A stretch of DNA of 64,000 nucleotides, from positions 8,332 through 72,331 of the forward strand of contig DATBIO010000272.1 of assembly GCA_036556965.1 (NCBI GenBank), read 5' to 3'. The translations under genes and the position numbers were made by a program. The notes under the pieces were generated by a model. That model had not been told where the DNA came from. It ran no database searches and saw only the letters and a list, made by a program, of their open reading frames with translations. The DNA is from DATBIO01 sp036556965 (GTDB taxonomy: Bacteria > Acidobacteriota > Vicinamibacteria > Fen-336). Each line of letters opens with the position of its first letter. Position 1 is the stretch's first letter. Shown piece by piece: positions 25,320-32,588 of the stretch.

Positions 25320-26197
25320 TCGCGGAGGCCGCGCGCGTCGTCCCACGCCGCCGGGTCCTGGCCGAAGTACTCGGCCAGCACGGCGTACACCTCGGCATGG
25401 TGGCGCCGCAGGGGCTGGGGGACCTCGAAGAACGCCTCCACCGCCACCGGCCAGAACTCCACGGGATCGTCCGCGCCGTAGTCGTCGATGACCGACCGGC
25501 CGCGCTCGAGCCGCTTCATCTCGCGGGCGGCCAGGGCGACCCATTCCTCCGCGCGCGCCGCCGTCATCCCCGCGGGTATCCCGTCGAAGTGGGTGGCCTC
25601 CACGTCCAGGAGGTGGGCGAACTCGTGATAGCCGACGTGGTAGGCGTCGTCGGAGGTCTCGAAGCTCTCCTCGAGGGCGGGCAGCGACAGGATGAGGGTG
25701 CCCCAGCCATGCGCCTGGCCGGCCAGCTCCGCGTTCTCGAACGAGTAGTCCCGGTCGAAGTCCTGGGGGTAGAGCAGGACCTCCGTCACCTGCGTCCAGC
25801 GGAAGGCGGGCCAGGCCAGGCTCAGGCTGGCCGCGGAGGCGGCCACCAGCAGGCGATGCTCGTCGGTGACCTCGACCTCGACGCCGGTCACGGGCGTGTC
25901 GGCCAGGAACGACCGCACGGCCTGCTCGAAGAGGGCGCGCTCGCGCGCGGGCAGGCGCTCGTAGTGGTCGGACGCCTCCAGCAGGAACCGGCGCCAGCGC
26001 TCGGGGAAGGGGGCGGCGAGCAGGGCCTCGCGGCGCCGCTCGCGGCGCCGGGCGTGGGCCGCCGCTCCCCCCGCGGCCGCCCCCGCGGCCAGGCTTCCCG
26101 CCCACGCTCCCGGCGTCCCGAAGAGGAGGGCGCCCACCGCGGCCCCGGCGAGAGCGCCGAGGGCGGTCGTGCCCGCCAGCCGTGCGGCCTCGCTCAC
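25316..26197 (-). CDS. MtfA-like M90-family zinc peptidase with glycine-zipper N-terminus
   Basis: A 293-residue protein. Residues ~4-50 are a glycine/alanine-rich hydrophobic hairpin (LAGTTALGALAGAAVGALLFG), then a basic linker. The MtfA/M90 domain carries HEFAHLLD (H191, E192, H195) and EFWPVAVEAFFEVP for the third ligand. E. coli MtfA, a cytosolic aminopeptidase that binds Mlc, lacks such a hydrophobic start, so membrane association is inferred here. GTG 26197 overlaps the dehydratase stop, and its own stop overlaps the RluA start. Peptidase activity is likely but the regulatory role of MtfA cannot be assumed. Confidence 0.85.
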   Translation of the reverse strand: MSEAARLAGTTALGALAGAAVGALLFGTPGAWAGSLAAGAAAGGAAAHARRRERRREALLAAPFPERWRRFLLEASDHYERLPARERALFEQAVRSFLADTPVTGVEVEVTDEHRLLVAASAASLSLAWPAFRWTQVTEVLLYPQDFDRDYSFENAELAGQAHGWGTLILSLPALEESFETSDDAYHVGYHEFAHLLDVEATHFDGIPAGMTAARAEEWVALAAREMKRLERGRSVIDDYGADDPVEFWPVAVEAFFEVPQPLRRHHAEVYAVLAEYFGQDPAAWDDARGLRE

Positions 26198-27150
26198 GCG
26201 TGCCGGGCGAGGAGCCGCCGCAGCACCGCGGCATCCACGTTGCCGCCCGTCACCACCACCGCCGTGGGACCGTCCGCGCGCACGCGCCCCATCGCCACCG
26301 CGGCGGCGGCGACGGCGCCCGCGCCCTCGGCCACCACCTGGTCGTGGGCGAGCAGGGCCACCATCGCACGCTCGAGCTCGTCCTCCGGCACCACCTCCAT
26401 CGCGTCGAACAGGTGGCGGTGCCGGAAGGCGATCTCGCCGATGCCGCCGGCCAGGCCGTCGGCCAGGGTGGGCGCGGCCGCGTACTCGGTGAGGGCGCGG
26501 CCCTGCCGGACCGACTCGCGCAGCGCGGGCGAGGCCTCCGGCTGCACGGCCACCACCCGCACGCGGGGGGCGCGCGCCTTGAGCACGGCGGCCATGCCGC
26601 TGATGAGGCCGCCCCCGCCGACCGGTACCACGACGGCGGCCAGGTCCGGCCGGGCCTCCAGCAGCTCCAGGGCCACCGTGCCCTGGCCGGCGGCGACGCG
26701 GTCGTCCTCGAAGGCGTGGGCCATGACCGCGCCCGTCTCCTCCGCGAACCGCTCCGCGGCGGCGTGCGCGTCGTCGTAGGTCTCGCCCCCCTCGTGCACG
26801 GTCACGGGGAACGCGCGCAGCTTGTCGACCTTCGCCCGCGGCGCGCTGCGCGGCACGAAGAGCGTCGCCCGCACGCCGCCCACGGTGGCGGCGGCGAAGG
26901 CGACGCCCAGGGCGTGGTTCCCCGCGGAGGCGGCCACCACCCCGCGGCGGCGCTGCGCCTCGGGCAGCGTGGCCAGCAGGTGCGTGGCCCCGCGTACCTT
27001 GAACGAGCCCGTGGGCTGCCAGCACTCGAGCTTCAGCAGGACCTCGCCCGCGCCGCGCAGGGCGAAGGACGGGCGCAGCGGCGTGGGGGGAAGGTGCGGC
27101 GCCACCACCGCGCGGGCGGCCTCCACCGCCTCCACGGAGAGCACGCTCAT
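26194..27150 (-). CDS. Threonine/serine dehydratase-like PLP enzyme
   Basis: Fold-type II PLP enzyme of 318 residues. The PLP lysine is K51 in TGSFKVRGA, the substrate loop is AASAGNHALG, and the phosphate-binding glycine loop is VGGGGLISG. There is no C-terminal ACT regulatory domain, so it resembles catabolic threonine dehydratase (TdcB) or serine racemase rather than biosynthetic IlvA. The expected reaction is deamination of L-Thr or L-Ser to an oxoacid. The ATG overlaps the stop of the ACP-FAAL-acyltransferase gene (ATGA, 27147-27150). An exported RidA-like gene downstream is interesting because RidA acts on dehydratase products, but the compartments differ. Confidence 0.88.
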   Translation of the reverse strand: MSVLSVEAVEAARAVVAPHLPPTPLRPSFALRGAGEVLLKLECWQPTGSFKVRGATHLLATLPEAQRRRGVVAASAGNHALGVAFAAATVGGVRATLFVPRSAPRAKVDKLRAFPVTVHEGGETYDDAHAAAERFAEETGAVMAHAFEDDRVAAGQGTVALELLEARPDLAAVVVPVGGGGLISGMAAVLKARAPRVRVVAVQPEASPALRESVRQGRALTEYAAAPTLADGLAGGIGEIAFRHRHLFDAMEVVPEDELERAMVALLAHDQVVAEGAGAVAAAAVAMGRVRADGPTAVVVTGGNVDAAVLRRLLARHA

Positions 27151-29978
27151 GGGCGCACGGGGCCGGCGGCCAGGAGGTCCAGCCGCGGCTCCCCGCAGCG
27201 GGCGGCGATGGCGGAGGCCGTGCGGTCGCGCAGGTCCACCAGCGCGTGCCAACCCTCGCCCTCCGGCCTCAGGGGGGGGCCGATCCAGAGGTGGATGTGG
27301 CCCCGGCGGGGGCGCCACCCGCCGCCGCGCAGCACGTGCCGCGTGCCCTGGAGGGCGAGGGGGAGGATGGCCACCTCCGCCGCCGCCGCGCTCTTGAAGG
27401 CGCCCAGGCGGAAGGGGCGCAGCCCCGTGGCCGGGGTGAAGGTGCCCTCGGGGAAGAAGAGCACGTTGCGCCCGGCGTGGAGCGCCTCGTCGATGGTGCG
27501 CGCGTCGTTGAGGCTCTGCTCCGTGTCCCAGCGGTCCACCGTCAGCTGCCGGGTGCGGCGCACGAAGGAGCCGACGAACGGCCAGCGCCGGACCTCGGCC
27601 TTGGCCACGAACGCGAAGTCGAGGGGAAGGAGCGCCATCAACGCGGGGACGTCGGCGTAGGAGGCGTGGTTCGAGCACAGCACCAGCGGTCCGGGCACGG
27701 CGAGGCGCTCGAGCCCCTCCACGGTCAGCCGCTGGCCCAGGAGCCGGAAGAACAGGCGCGCGCAGAAGCGTCCCGTGCGCGGGGCCCACGTGCGGGGCAG
27801 GACCACGGCCAGGACCCAGGCCAGCAGGCCCACCGCGGCCACGGCCGCGGCGGCGGCCCCCGCGTAGAGCAGGCCCGGCACGGCGCGCAGCCGCCGCCGC
27901 GCCTCGTTCACGGCCACGGCCGCGAAGAGCCGGGAGCGGGCGCCCGGGGAGAGGCCGCGCTCGGCGCCGAGCGCTCCGCGCAGGTAGAGGTCGCGCGTGG
28001 CCGCCCGCCGGACCTTGCCGCTCGGCGTCTTGGCCACCACGCCCGGCGCCACCAGCCGCACGTCGTCGGGGGGCACGCCGGTCACGCCGCCGACCCGCTC
28101 CACCACGGCCGCGGCCAGGCGCTCGCGCGCGGGCCCGTCCGTCTCGCGCGTCTCCGCCACCACCACCAGGGCCTCCGTGCCCAGCGCGGCCTGGGCCACG
28201 CCGAAGGCGGCCACGCAGCCCTTGCGGATGCCCTCCACGGAGGCCGCCGCCTCCTCGACCTCCTGCGGGACCAGGTTGCGTCCGCCCTTGATGATGAGGT
28301 CCTTGCGCCGGCCGGCGACGTGCACCTCGCCGTCGGCCACGAAGGCGAGGTCGCCGCTGTCCAGCCAGCCGTCGCCCACCGCGACCTCCGCCGTCGCTTC
28401 CGCGTTCCGGTAGTAGCCGGCCATGCTCGAGGGACCCCGGAAGACGAGCCGTCCCACCCGGCCGGAAGGGAGCTCCGCGCCGTCGTCGTCCAGGATGCGG
28501 ACCTCGTGGCCGGGCAGCGCCGTGCCCACGGAGACGAAGCGCAGCGGCTCCTTCTCGCCCGGGGCGGGGGCCTCGACGCGCCCGTCCCCCGAGAACGGCT
28601 CGCGCGCGGCCAGCGTCACGCGTGGCCCGCGTCCGGGGGGCGGGAAGCAGAGCCCGACCGCGCTCTCCGCCAGCCCGTACACGGGCATGAAGGCCTCGCG
28701 GCGGAAGCCGTAGGGCGCGAACCGCCGCGCGAAGCGGTCCATGGTGTCGGGGCTCACCGGCTCGGCGCCGTTCAGCGCGCAGCGCCACGAGGAGAGGTCC
28801 AGCCCCTCCAGGGCGCGGTCGGGGATGCGGCGCACGCAGAGCTCGTAGGCGAAGTTGGGGGCGGCGGACATGGTGGCCTGGCGCTCGTGGATGGCCCACA
28901 GCCAGCGCTCGGGCCGCGCCAGGAAGGCCAGCGGCGACTGGATGTCGATGGGGACGCCGTGGACGATGCAGAACAGCCAGGAGCCGATGAGGCCCATGTC
29001 GTGGTAGAGCGGCAGCCAGGTCTGACCGACGTCGGTGGGCGCGAGACGCAGCCCGGCGGCGATGGCGCGGATGTTGGCGAGCAGGTTGTCGTGCGTGAGG
29101 AGCACGCCCTTGGGCATGCCCGTGCTCCCCGACGTGTACTGGATGAAGGCGGGATCCGCGCCGGCGCCCTCCGGCGCCGGCCAAGGGCCCCCCTCGGCGG
29201 CCAGCTCGTCGGCGGTGGCCACCGCGCGCAGGGAGGGCACGCGCGGACGCAGCAGGCCCACGACGGGGCGCGCGCGCTCGACCGTCACCAGGAGGCGGGC
29301 CTCGGCGTTGGCCAGGATGCCGGCCTGGCGGAGGGCGTACTCCTCCAGGCGGTCGAGACGCACGGGCGGGTACAGGGGGACGGGGATGGCCCCCAGGAGC
29401 AGGATGCCCTGGAAGGTGCGCAGGAAGTCCAGGCCGGTGGGGAGGACGAGGGCCACGGTGTCGCCCCTGCCCACCCCGCGCGCGCGGAGGCCGGCCGCCA
29501 CCGAGGAGGCCTCGGCGAAGAGGCCGCCGTAGCTCAGCGCGACCTCGCGCCCGTCGTCCTCGCGGAGCCAGGCGTGCAGGCGCTCGGGCTCGGCCTGCGC
29601 CCGCAGCCAGAGCGCGCCGTGGACGGTGGCGGCCTCCGGCAGCGGCGCCGGCTCGCGCGGCACCGCGGCCCTTCCCGGCCGCGGCCTCGCGGCGGCCTCG
29701 CCGGACTCCGCCTCCAGGAGGGCCCGGGCCAGGCCCTCCGGCGTGTCGATCTGCAGGCAGCGGTCGTCGAGACGGCGGCCGAAGGCGGCCTCCAGCCGGA
29801 GCATCAGCTCCACGCGCTCCAGGCTGCCCAGGCCGACCTGCCGCTCGAGGGAGGCCTGGGGGGCCACCGCCCCCGCCGCGCGCGCGCCACCGAGCTCCCG
29901 CGCGAGGTCGCGCAGGACCTCCAGCACCGTGCCCAGCGCCGCCTCGTAACTGGAGGTGGCCGCCGTCGTTTCGGTCAC
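27147..29978 (-). CDS. ACP / fatty acyl-AMP ligase / PlsC acyltransferase trifunctional fusion
   Basis: A 943-residue three-module protein. Residues ~10-95 are an acyl-carrier domain with the phosphopantetheine serine S52 in VGLGSLERVE. Residues ~110-690 are an AMP-forming domain with YTSGSTGMPKGV (about 275-290) and WLPLYHDMGLIG, the latter typical of fatty acyl-AMP ligases; KTPSGKVRR supplies the late lysine. After one or two hydrophobic segments (~715-745) a PlsC/AGPAT domain follows with NHASYAD (about 769-775, HX4D) and FFPEGTF. It could activate a fatty acid, load it on its own ACP and transfer it to a lysolipid, like E. coli Aas but in a different domain order. GTG 29978 has TACAGT six bases upstream. 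Confidence 0.88.
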   Translation of the reverse strand: MTETTAATSSYEAALGTVLEVLRDLARELGGARAAGAVAPQASLERQVGLGSLERVELMLRLEAAFGRRLDDRCLQIDTPEGLARALLEAESGEAAARPRPGRAAVPREPAPLPEAATVHGALWLRAQAEPERLHAWLREDDGREVALSYGGLFAEASSVAAGLRARGVGRGDTVALVLPTGLDFLRTFQGILLLGAIPVPLYPPVRLDRLEEYALRQAGILANAEARLLVTVERARPVVGLLRPRVPSLRAVATADELAAEGGPWPAPEGAGADPAFIQYTSGSTGMPKGVLLTHDNLLANIRAIAAGLRLAPTDVGQTWLPLYHDMGLIGSWLFCIVHGVPIDIQSPLAFLARPERWLWAIHERQATMSAAPNFAYELCVRRIPDRALEGLDLSSWRCALNGAEPVSPDTMDRFARRFAPYGFRREAFMPVYGLAESAVGLCFPPPGRGPRVTLAAREPFSGDGRVEAPAPGEKEPLRFVSVGTALPGHEVRILDDDGAELPSGRVGRLVFRGPSSMAGYYRNAEATAEVAVGDGWLDSGDLAFVADGEVHVAGRRKDLIIKGGRNLVPQEVEEAAASVEGIRKGCVAAFGVAQAALGTEALVVVAETRETDGPARERLAAAVVERVGGVTGVPPDDVRLVAPGVVAKTPSGKVRRAATRDLYLRGALGAERGLSPGARSRLFAAVAVNEARRRLRAVPGLLYAGAAAAAVAAVGLLAWVLAVVLPRTWAPRTGRFCARLFFRLLGQRLTVEGLERLAVPGPLVLCSNHASYADVPALMALLPLDFAFVAKAEVRRWPFVGSFVRRTRQLTVDRWDTEQSLNDARTIDEALHAGRNVLFFPEGTFTPATGLRPFRLGAFKSAAAAEVAILPLALQGTRHVLRGGGWRPRRGHIHLWIGPPLRPEGEGWHALVDLRDRTASAIAARCGEPRLDLLAAGPVRP

Positions 29979-29984
29979 CGCCGC

Positions 29985-30013
29985 ACTGTACCAGCGTTGC
30001 CGTGCGCTATGCT
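29985..30013. promoter_or_regulatory. Divergent -10 boxes in a 40-base gap
   Basis: TACAGT on the minus strand (29985-29990) lies 6 bases from the GTG of the trifunctional acyl gene. TATGCT on the plus strand (30008-30013) lies 5 bases from GTG 30019. Both imply leaderless transcripts from a very compact divergent promoter. Confidence 0.45.
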
Positions 30014-30018
30014 GGGCC

Positions 30019-30237
30019 GTGCCGCGCGCCGTCACCATCCGGGAGATCGAGCGGATCTTCGCCGTCACCGACCCCCTGGGGATCCACCGCGAGGCCGTCG
30101 TCATCCCGCTGGCCATGCGCAGCCCGGGCGGAGTGCGGCGGCTGCCCGGGGGCAGGATCGAGATCGTGGTGGACGCGGAGGCCGACTTCGAGCAGTGGGT
30201 GGCCGGGCTGCCCGCCCGGATCGCCTCAGTCGGGTAG
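30019..30237 (+). CDS. Small hypothetical protein
   Basis: A 72-residue protein from GTG 30019 that I do not recognise. It starts PRAVTIREIERIFAVTDP, then has beta-like stretches EAVVIPLAMR and GRIEIVVDAEADFEQWV. The composition is soluble, with no membrane segment. A TATGCT box is 5 bases upstream. It is divergent from the ACP-FAAL-acyltransferase gene and its 3' end overlaps the convergent macro-domain gene by 12 bases. Codon use and defined secondary structure favour a real gene; longer in-frame starts exist but would overlap the divergent promoter. Confidence 0.55.
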   Translation: MPRAVTIREIERIFAVTDPLGIHREAVVIPLAMRSPGGVRRLPGGRIEIVVDAEADFEQWVAGLPARIASVG

Positions 30238-30672
30238 CGCGGCCAGGGCCCGCCGGTAGGCGAGGAGGTCGCCCTCGCTGAAGAGGGCGAAGCGGACGAC
30301 GGACACGGTGGAGCCCGCCTGCAACGCCGCGCGCACGGTGGCGAGGGCAACCGCGGCCGCCTCCTCCACGGGATAGCCGTAGGCGCCCGTGGAGATGCTG
30401 GGGAACGTGACCGAGGCCAGGCCGCGCGCGGCGGCCAGGTCCAGGCAGTTGCGATAGCAGCGGGCCAGGGTCTCCGCCTCGCCCGCCCCGCCGCCGCGCC
30501 ACACCGGACCCACGGTGTGGATGACGTGGCGGGCGGGGAGTTGCCCGCCCCCGCTCACGACGGCCTCGCCGGGAGGGAGGGGACCCTGGCGCTCCACGAT
30601 GCGCCGGCACTCCTCCTTGATGGCGGGGCCCCCGGCCCGGTGGATGGCACCGTCAACGCCGCCCCCTCCCAT
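30226..30672 (-). CDS. Macro-domain protein (ADP-ribose hydrolase type); start uncertain
   Basis: MacroD-type protein predicted to hydrolyse O-acetyl-ADP-ribose or remove ADP-ribose from targets. From ATG 30672 it is 148 residues: MGGGGVDGAIHRAGG, ARHVIHTVGPVW and TFPSISTGAYGYP are the ligand-binding loops. Homology clearly continues upstream: the same frame between 30673 and 30774 encodes RIELAREDIT and DAIVNAANSGL, the missing first strand and the NAAN loop that binds ADP-ribose. No ATG, GTG or TTG occurs in frame between the TAA at 30883-30885 and 30672. A CTG at 30772-30774, preceded by GAGGG, is the best candidate for the true start. HU lies just upstream on the same strand. Confidence 0.85.
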   Translation of the reverse strand: MGGGGVDGAIHRAGGPAIKEECRRIVERQGPLPPGEAVVSGGGQLPARHVIHTVGPVWRGGGAGEAETLARCYRNCLDLAAARGLASVTFPSISTGAYGYPVEEAAAVALATVRAALQAGSTVSVVRFALFSEGDLLAYRRALAALPD

Positions 30673-30882
30673 GAGCCCGGAGTTGGCGGCATTGACGATG
30701 GCGTCGCTCGCTGCGCGCGTGATGTCCTCACGCGCCAGCTCGATGCGACCCGAGCCGAATGTTCGGACGACCAGCTTCCCTCGGGCGCCCCGCGCGCGGC
30801 GCGCCCTCCTCGACCCGGCGGGACGTGCGGCCGACGCCGCGCGGCCGCACCGACCGCGGGGTGTGGCAGGGAATCGGTCCGG

Positions 30883-31170
30883 TTACTTGCTTCCCAGCGC
30901 CGCGTCCTTGGCCGCCTTGGCCACCACGAACTTCAGGCGCTTGCGGGCGGGGATGCGGATTTCCTGGCCGGTCTGCGGATTGCGGCCCATGCGCGCCTTG
31001 TAGCTGCGCACGACCAGCTTGCCGATGCCGGGGATGGTGAAGCCGTTCTTGGCTTCCTTGTGGGCCATGGTGGCCAGCGCCTCGAGATACGCGGCCGACT
31101 GCTTCTTGGAGATGTCGATCTTCTCGGCCATGGCAGCCACGATCTTCGACTTGGTCATCGCCTTTGCCAT
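30883..31170 (-). CDS. HU-family nucleoid DNA-binding protein
   Basis: A 95-residue histone-like protein that bends and compacts DNA. The lysine-rich N-terminus, the helix-turn-helix dimer body and the DNA-binding arm GRNPQTGQEIRIPARK are all present; the conserved proline that intercalates DNA is in this arm. The C-terminal KFVVAKAAKDA is typical. AGGAGGA (minus strand, about 31178-31184) gives a strong ribosome binding site. A promoter with a perfect inverted repeat over the -10 lies upstream (31225-31261). High expression is expected. Confidence 0.93.
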   Translation of the reverse strand: MAKAMTKSKIVAAMAEKIDISKKQSAAYLEALATMAHKEAKNGFTIPGIGKLVVRSYKARMGRNPQTGQEIRIPARKRLKFVVAKAAKDAALGSK

Positions 31171-31224
31171 CGTGTCAATCCTCCTTGGAAGGCATCTGGT
31201 GGGCGGGGGCCCTGATCGGAAGGC

Positions 31225-31261
31225 GCGGGCATTCTACATGCCCGCCGCGGCCGCGTGTCAA
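31225..31261 (-). promoter_or_regulatory. HU promoter with a palindrome over the -10
   Basis: On the minus strand TTGACA (31256-31261) and TAGAAT (31231-31236) are separated by 19 bases. The -10 lies within a perfect 8-bp inverted repeat, GCGGGCAT (31225-31232) and ATGCCCGC (31238-31245), with five bases between the arms. The placement suits an operator for a dimeric repressor; a cruciform or hairpin role is the alternative. No T-tract follows, so it is not a terminator. Confidence 0.55.
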
Positions 31262-31284
31262 CCGGTTGTTTTCGAGCGGGGCCG

Positions 31285-31605
31285 CTAGCGCGGCGGCGGC
31301 GGGCGGAGGAGGAACACCGTCTCCCCGGGACGGCCCAGGCCCAGCTCCTCGCGCGCCAGGCGCTCGATGGCGCGCGGATCGGCGCGCAGGGCGCCGATCT
31401 CCGCGGCCAGGCGGCGGTTCTCCGCGCGCAGCCCTTCGATCTCCGCCAGCAGGGCCTCCGCGCGCTCGCGCTGCCGCACGAGCTGCAGGATGCCGCGGTC
31501 TCCGAAGAGCGAGCCCACGAGGAGGGCGAGGAGGGCGATGACACAGGTCAGGACGGCGGCCTTGCGCGGCAGGCGCGCCTCGGCCCGCGCCTTGTCGTCC
31601 CTCAT
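31285..31605 (-). CDS. FtsB/DivIC-like septum formation initiator protein
   Basis: Small bitopic membrane protein of 106 residues from ATG 31605. A short basic cytoplasmic tail, one transmembrane helix (about 17-35, AAVLTCVIALLALLVGSLF), then a leucine-zipper-like coiled coil (about 45-80) and LAREELGLGRPGETVFLLRP, the conserved end of the FtsB/DivIC family. In known bacteria it joins FtsL and FtsQ in the divisome. GGAAGG lies seven bases upstream; a longer TTG start at 31629 is less likely. A TAACGT box is on the minus strand at 31637-31642. Confidence 0.83.
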   Translation of the reverse strand: MRDDKARAEARLPRKAAVLTCVIALLALLVGSLFGDRGILQLVRQRERAEALLAEIEGLRAENRRLAAEIGALRADPRAIERLAREELGLGRPGETVFLLRPPPPR

Positions 31606-31657
31606 CCCGTCGCCTTCCCGTTCGCGCAAGAGGGAAACGTTAGCACGCCCTTCGCGC

Positions 31658-32095
31658 TCACGACCCGAGCAGCCCCAGCCGGCGCGCCCCCTGGCGCGCG
31701 CCCGCGGCCTGGTAGCGCTTGAGGAGGTCCACCAGCTCCTGGTTGACCTGCTTCAGCCGCCGCAGCCCCTTGCGGAAGGCGCGCGACCGGGTGAGAAGCG
31801 CGCGCGCCTCCTCCACCCTCTCCTCGCCCAGGTAGGCGAAGCTGCCCGCCCCCCCGCTGCGGCGGGAGAGCACGTAGTAGGGGCCGTGCCCGCGGCCCTC
31901 GGCGCAGGCGCATCCCGCCTTGCCGCAGCGCCCGAAGCGCGTGAAGAGCGACCCCGCCACCTGCGCCCGCAGGGCGATGAGGGAGCGCACGAGCACGCGC
32001 TGCTCGGCCAGGCGCGCGCGGATGCGGCGCCGCAGCGCGGCGGGCGCGGCGGCGCGCGCGCGGGGCGTGCGGACGGCGGCGGTGGCGGCAGGCAT
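31658..32095 (-). CDS. DUF6788-like cysteine-containing protein
   Basis: A 145-residue protein with an arginine/alanine-rich N-terminus. The central signature GSLFTRFGRCGKAGCACAEG, followed by HGPYYVLSRR, is typical of DUF6788-type proteins. The three cysteines and a histidine may form a small metal site. The C-terminal half is a basic helical region that could pack as a coiled coil. Family function is unknown; members often sit next to mobile-element genes, but none is seen here. Its upstream region holds CTGTA/TACAG repeats that look like an operator, so it could be autoregulated or DNA-binding; this is inference. Confidence 0.68.
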   Translation of the reverse strand: MPAATAAVRTPRARAAAPAALRRRIRARLAEQRVLVRSLIALRAQVAGSLFTRFGRCGKAGCACAEGRGHGPYYVLSRRSGGAGSFAYLGEERVEEARALLTRSRAFRKGLRRLKQVNQELVDLLKRYQAAGARQGARRLGLLGS

Positions 32096-32100
32096 TGTCG

Positions 32101-32158
32101 TACAGTGCGTCTGTAAGAAAGTGCTGTAAGACTACAGGCAAGAGACGGCCGCGGTCAA
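32101..32158 (-). promoter_or_regulatory. Promoter/operator-like region with CTGTA-TACAG repeats
   Basis: On the minus strand TTGACC (32153-32158) and TAGTCT (32129-32134) are 18 bases apart. TACAG-5-CTGTA (32101-32115) and CTGTA-4-TACAG (32124-32137) are two inverted repeats of the same half-site, and CTGTAAGA is directly repeated at 32111-32118 and 32124-32131. One repeat covers the -10 and the other lies just after the expected start, as expected for repressor sites. The patch is much richer in A/T than its surroundings. Confidence 0.5.
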
Positions 32159-32163
32159 GGGCC

Positions 32164-32180
32164 TAGAATGGGCCCCGGAG
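32164..32180 (+). promoter_or_regulatory. -10 box and ribosome binding site of the EVE gene
   Basis: TAGAAT (32164-32169) is followed by GGAGG (32176-32180), nine bases before ATG 32190. Here transcription should start just before the Shine-Dalgarno sequence. Confidence 0.4.
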
Positions 32181-32189
32181 GCACGGGCC

Positions 32190-32588
32190 ATGTGGCTGCT
32201 GAAGACGGAGCCGGGCGCCTACGGCTACGACGACCTGGAGCGCGAGGGACGGACGGTGTGGGACGGGGTGACCAATCCCGTGGCCCTGAAGAACCTCCGC
32301 GCCATGAAGGCGGGAGACCGGGTGTTCGTGTACCACACGGGGGACGAGAAGGCGGTGGTGGGGACGGCGGAGGTGGTGCGCGAGGCGTACCCGGATCCCA
32401 GGGCGGGCGACCCGCGGCGCGTGGTGGTGGACGTGCGCGCCACCGGCCGCCTCGCCCGCCCGGTGGCCCTGGCGGAGATCAAGCAGATGGCCGTCTTCCG
32501 CGACAGCCCCCTCGTGCGGCAGGGCCGCCTCTCGGTGGTGCCCGTCACCGCCGCCCAGGGCGCCGCCCTCGAGAAGGGACGCGCGTGA
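32190..32588 (+). CDS. EVE domain-containing protein
   Basis: A 132-residue single-domain PUA-like protein. MWLLKTEPGAYGYDDL, TVWDGVTNPVALKNL and GDRVFVYHTGDEKAVVG are the defining segments of the EVE family (human THYN1 type). EVE domains bind modified bases in DNA or RNA (for example methylated or hydroxymethylated cytosine) through an aromatic pocket. Single-domain bacterial members have mostly unknown roles. The stop codon overlaps the GTG of cutA (GTGA, 32585-32588), so the two are co-translated. Confidence 0.9.
   Translation: MWLLKTEPGAYGYDDLEREGRTVWDGVTNPVALKNLRAMKAGDRVFVYHTGDEKAVVGTAEVVREAYPDPRAGDPRRVVVDVRATGRLARPVALAEIKQMAVFRDSPLVRQGRLSVVPVTAAQGAALEKGRA

Noticed and set aside
31658..32095. 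Insertion sequence remnant around the DUF6788-like gene
   Set aside because: No transposase, no terminal inverted repeats and no target-site duplication are visible.
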